A DNA stretch of 7,609 nt from an uncultured Microbacteriaceae bacterium (GTDB lineage: Bacteria; Actinomycetota; Actinomycetes; Actinomycetales; Microbacteriaceae): contig CAIVOR010000134.1 of assembly GCA_903907615.1 (NCBI GenBank), positions 1 to 7,609 on the forward strand. The letters are read 5' to 3'. This document shows positions 6,743-7,609 of this stretch, one piece after another. The position numbers and the translations under genes were made by a program. Each line of letters begins with the position of its first letter. The first letter of the stretch is position 1. The notes under the pieces were generated by a model, which worked only from the letters and a program-made list of their open reading frames with translations, searched no databases and was not told the DNA's origin.

Positions 6743-6756
6743 GCGCCTGAGGGCGC
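6743..6756. repeat. Short perfect hairpin in the nudC / phosphotransferase divergent region
   Basis: GCGCC-TGAG-GGCGC is a perfect 5-bp stem with a 4-nt loop. It sits where a -35 element and spacer would lie for the rightward gene, and within a possible leader of nudC. It could be an operator half-site pair or chance in GC-rich DNA. The rest of the 87-nt gap (6691-6777) holds the nudC ribosome site and the -10 candidate, and nothing else I recognise. Confidence 0.25.
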
Positions 6757-6765
6757 TGGGCGACC

Positions 6766-6771
6766 TAGCCT
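6766..6771 (+). promoter_or_regulatory. -10 element (TAGCCT) implying a leaderless transcript for the phosphotransferase-like gene
   Basis: TAGCCT fits TANNNT and ends 6 nt before the ATG at 6778. With the usual distance from -10 to start site, transcription would begin at the A of the ATG itself. No Shine-Dalgarno is present before this ATG (preceding bases AAAAGC), which agrees with leaderless translation, common in actinobacteria. The same bases read TAGGCT on the minus strand (6772-6767) and could serve as a nudC -10, with a leader of about 70 nt. Confidence 0.45.
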
Positions 6772-6777
6772 AAAAGC

Positions 6778-7609
6778 ATGGCTCGTTCTCACTTCACTTT
6801 AGCGGCGCTCGTGGTTTCGGCTGTTCCCGATTTTGACCCCGCACGCGTGACCCCGATCGCGTCCGGGATTGACGCCGATTATGAATCAGCGCTGGTCACC
6901 GACCACGCCGGACGCGCGGTCATCGTTCGCCTCCCCACGTCACGCGACACCGAACAATCCCTGTCACACGAACTCCGTGCCCTCGAAATCCTGACCGCGG
7001 GAGTGCGCTCACGTCTCGGGTTTGAACTGCCCACGGTGTGCGGACGCGCGCCGATGGGAAACACCTTCGGCCTGGTTTTTGATGTTCTGCCCGGAGACCC
7101 CCTCCACCTCGGAGACCTCATCGCCGGCACCGTGGTCCCTGAATCCATCGGTCGAGCAATCGCCTCGATTCACGAACTCCCCGCCAATCTTGTCTCGGAT
7201 GCGGGTCTCTCCTACGTCTCGGCGACGGCCGCCCAGCAGCGGGCGCGCGACACGGTGGAACGCGCGGTCGCGACGAACATGCTTCCCGCCGAACTCGAGA
7301 CGCGGTGGAGTCGCGCCGTTGTGGATACGAGGATTTGGCAGTTCGAACCCACCGTGATTCACGGCTCACTGGGCGTCGCGAACTTCTTGTTTGGCAACGA
7401 TTCGGTCAGCGCGATTCAGGGGTGGGGGGCGCTCCACGTGGGAGACCCGGCTCTCGACATGATGTGGCTGACCAACGCGGAGGAGACAGCAGGCGACGAG
7501 GCCTTCCACGCCTATCAGCAGGTACGACTCTCAAGCGCCGATCCGAGTGTTCGGCGCCGCGCCGTGCTGTACTCAGAGCTCGAGATTGCCAAGTGGCTGC
7601 TGCACGGAG
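6778..7609 (+). CDS. Phosphotransferase (APH/choline kinase fold) family protein, catalytic Asp missing; C-terminus beyond window
   Basis: The first 277 residues are present and the frame is open to the window edge. The N-lobe-like part includes a nucleotide-binding strand (RAVIVRLP, 46-53), a helix with Glu65 (SHELRALEIL) and the hinge-like FGLVFDVLPGDPL (97-109). The C-lobe has IGRAIASIHELP (124-135), then the catalytic-loop equivalent VIHGSLGVANFLFG (193-206) and VGDPALDMMWL (221-231). In active APH-fold kinases the loop is HGDxxxxN and the metal motif is an Asp in I-D-W/F-G. Here these positions are Ser197 (HGSLGVAN) and Gly215 (IQGWG). His195 and Asn202 are kept. Ordinary phosphotransfer is therefore unlikely by the canonical mechanism, and a pseudokinase or regulatory role is possible. 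The ATG has no ribosome site and is probably leaderless. The gene is divergent from nudC. It should not be read as an antibiotic-resistance gene on this evidence. Confidence 0.85.
   Translation, partial: MARSHFTLAALVVSAVPDFDPARVTPIASGIDADYESALVTDHAGRAVIVRLPTSRDTEQSLSHELRALEILTAGVRSRLGFELPTVCGRAPMGNTFGLVFDVLPGDPLHLGDLIAGTVVPESIGRAIASIHELPANLVSDAGLSYVSATAAQQRARDTVERAVATNMLPAELETRWSRAVVDTRIWQFEPTVIHGSLGVANFLFGNDSVSAIQGWGALHVGDPALDMMWLTNAEETAGDEAFHAYQQVRLSSADPSVRRRAVLYSELEIAKWLLHG

Noticed and set aside
7009..7362. Antisense ORFs (117 and 89 codons, minus) and a 111-codon plus-frame ORF over the phosphotransferase-like gene
   Set aside because: These are shadows of the open frame that starts at 6778 and continues past the window end.
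6778..7609. Antibiotic-resistance aminoglycoside or macrolide phosphotransferase
   Set aside because: Only the fold is shared. The catalytic and metal-binding Asp residues are missing, and the gene sits in a conserved housekeeping neighbourhood.
1..7609. Mobile elements, CRISPR arrays, tRNA/rRNA genes, phage or defence genes
   Set aside because: Reading both strands, I found no repeat-spacer pattern, transposase or integrase motifs, tRNA cloverleaf sequences or defence-family domains. Coding is nearly continuous.

Overview
The window is GC-rich, densely coding chromosomal DNA. Its gene content and order suggest a high-GC Gram-positive actinobacterium, most likely near Microbacteriaceae. That placement is inferred from protein families and synteny, because the window holds no rRNA or tRNA. 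It contains seven protein genes, two of them cut by the window edges. I see no mobile element, CRISPR array, tRNA or rRNA, and no non-coding stretch longer than about 130 bases.

Layout: (1) 1-475, minus: N-terminal part of a UPF0182 (COG1615) multi-pass membrane protein. (2) 561-1712, minus: a membrane-anchored PDZ plus Lon-type (S16) protease lying upstream of UPF0182 in the same direction. (3) 1842-3191, plus: a DUF2342 zincin-like protein, divergent from the protease. (4) 3265-4170, plus: a ThiF/E1-fold, cyclodehydratase-like protein with paired cysteine motifs. (5) 4022-5755, minus: a UvrD2-type superfamily I helicase whose 3' end overlaps gene 4 by 149 bp, tail to tail. (6) 5737-6690, minus: NudC, an NAD(H) pyrophosphatase/deNADing Nudix enzyme, overlapping the helicase start by 19 bp. 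(7) 6778-7609, plus: an aminoglycoside-phosphotransferase-fold protein, divergent from nudC and cut at the window end.

From memory, this order parallels the Mycobacterium tuberculosis Rv3193c-Rv3199c neighbourhood (UPF0182, PDZ protease, DUF2342, ThiF-like, ABC1 kinase, whiB7, uvrD2, mrx1, nudC). The ABC1 kinase, whiB7 and mrx1 are absent here, which places the ThiF-like gene and uvrD2 directly tail to tail. nudC and uvrD2 look translationally coupled: the uvrD2 Shine-Dalgarno and GTG start lie inside the last codons of nudC. The protease and DUF2342 share a divergent promoter region, as do nudC and the phosphotransferase-like gene.

I do not see a self-contained new system. The notable pattern is that several enzymes in this otherwise conserved locus lack hallmark residues. 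NudC has lost all four zinc-finger cysteines but keeps an intact Nudix box. The kinase-fold protein lacks both its catalytic Asp and its metal-binding Asp. The DUF2342 protein lacks an HExxH motif. The UvrD2 protein lacks an HRDC domain. The ThiF-like gene and uvrD2 share functionally relevant codons on opposite strands.
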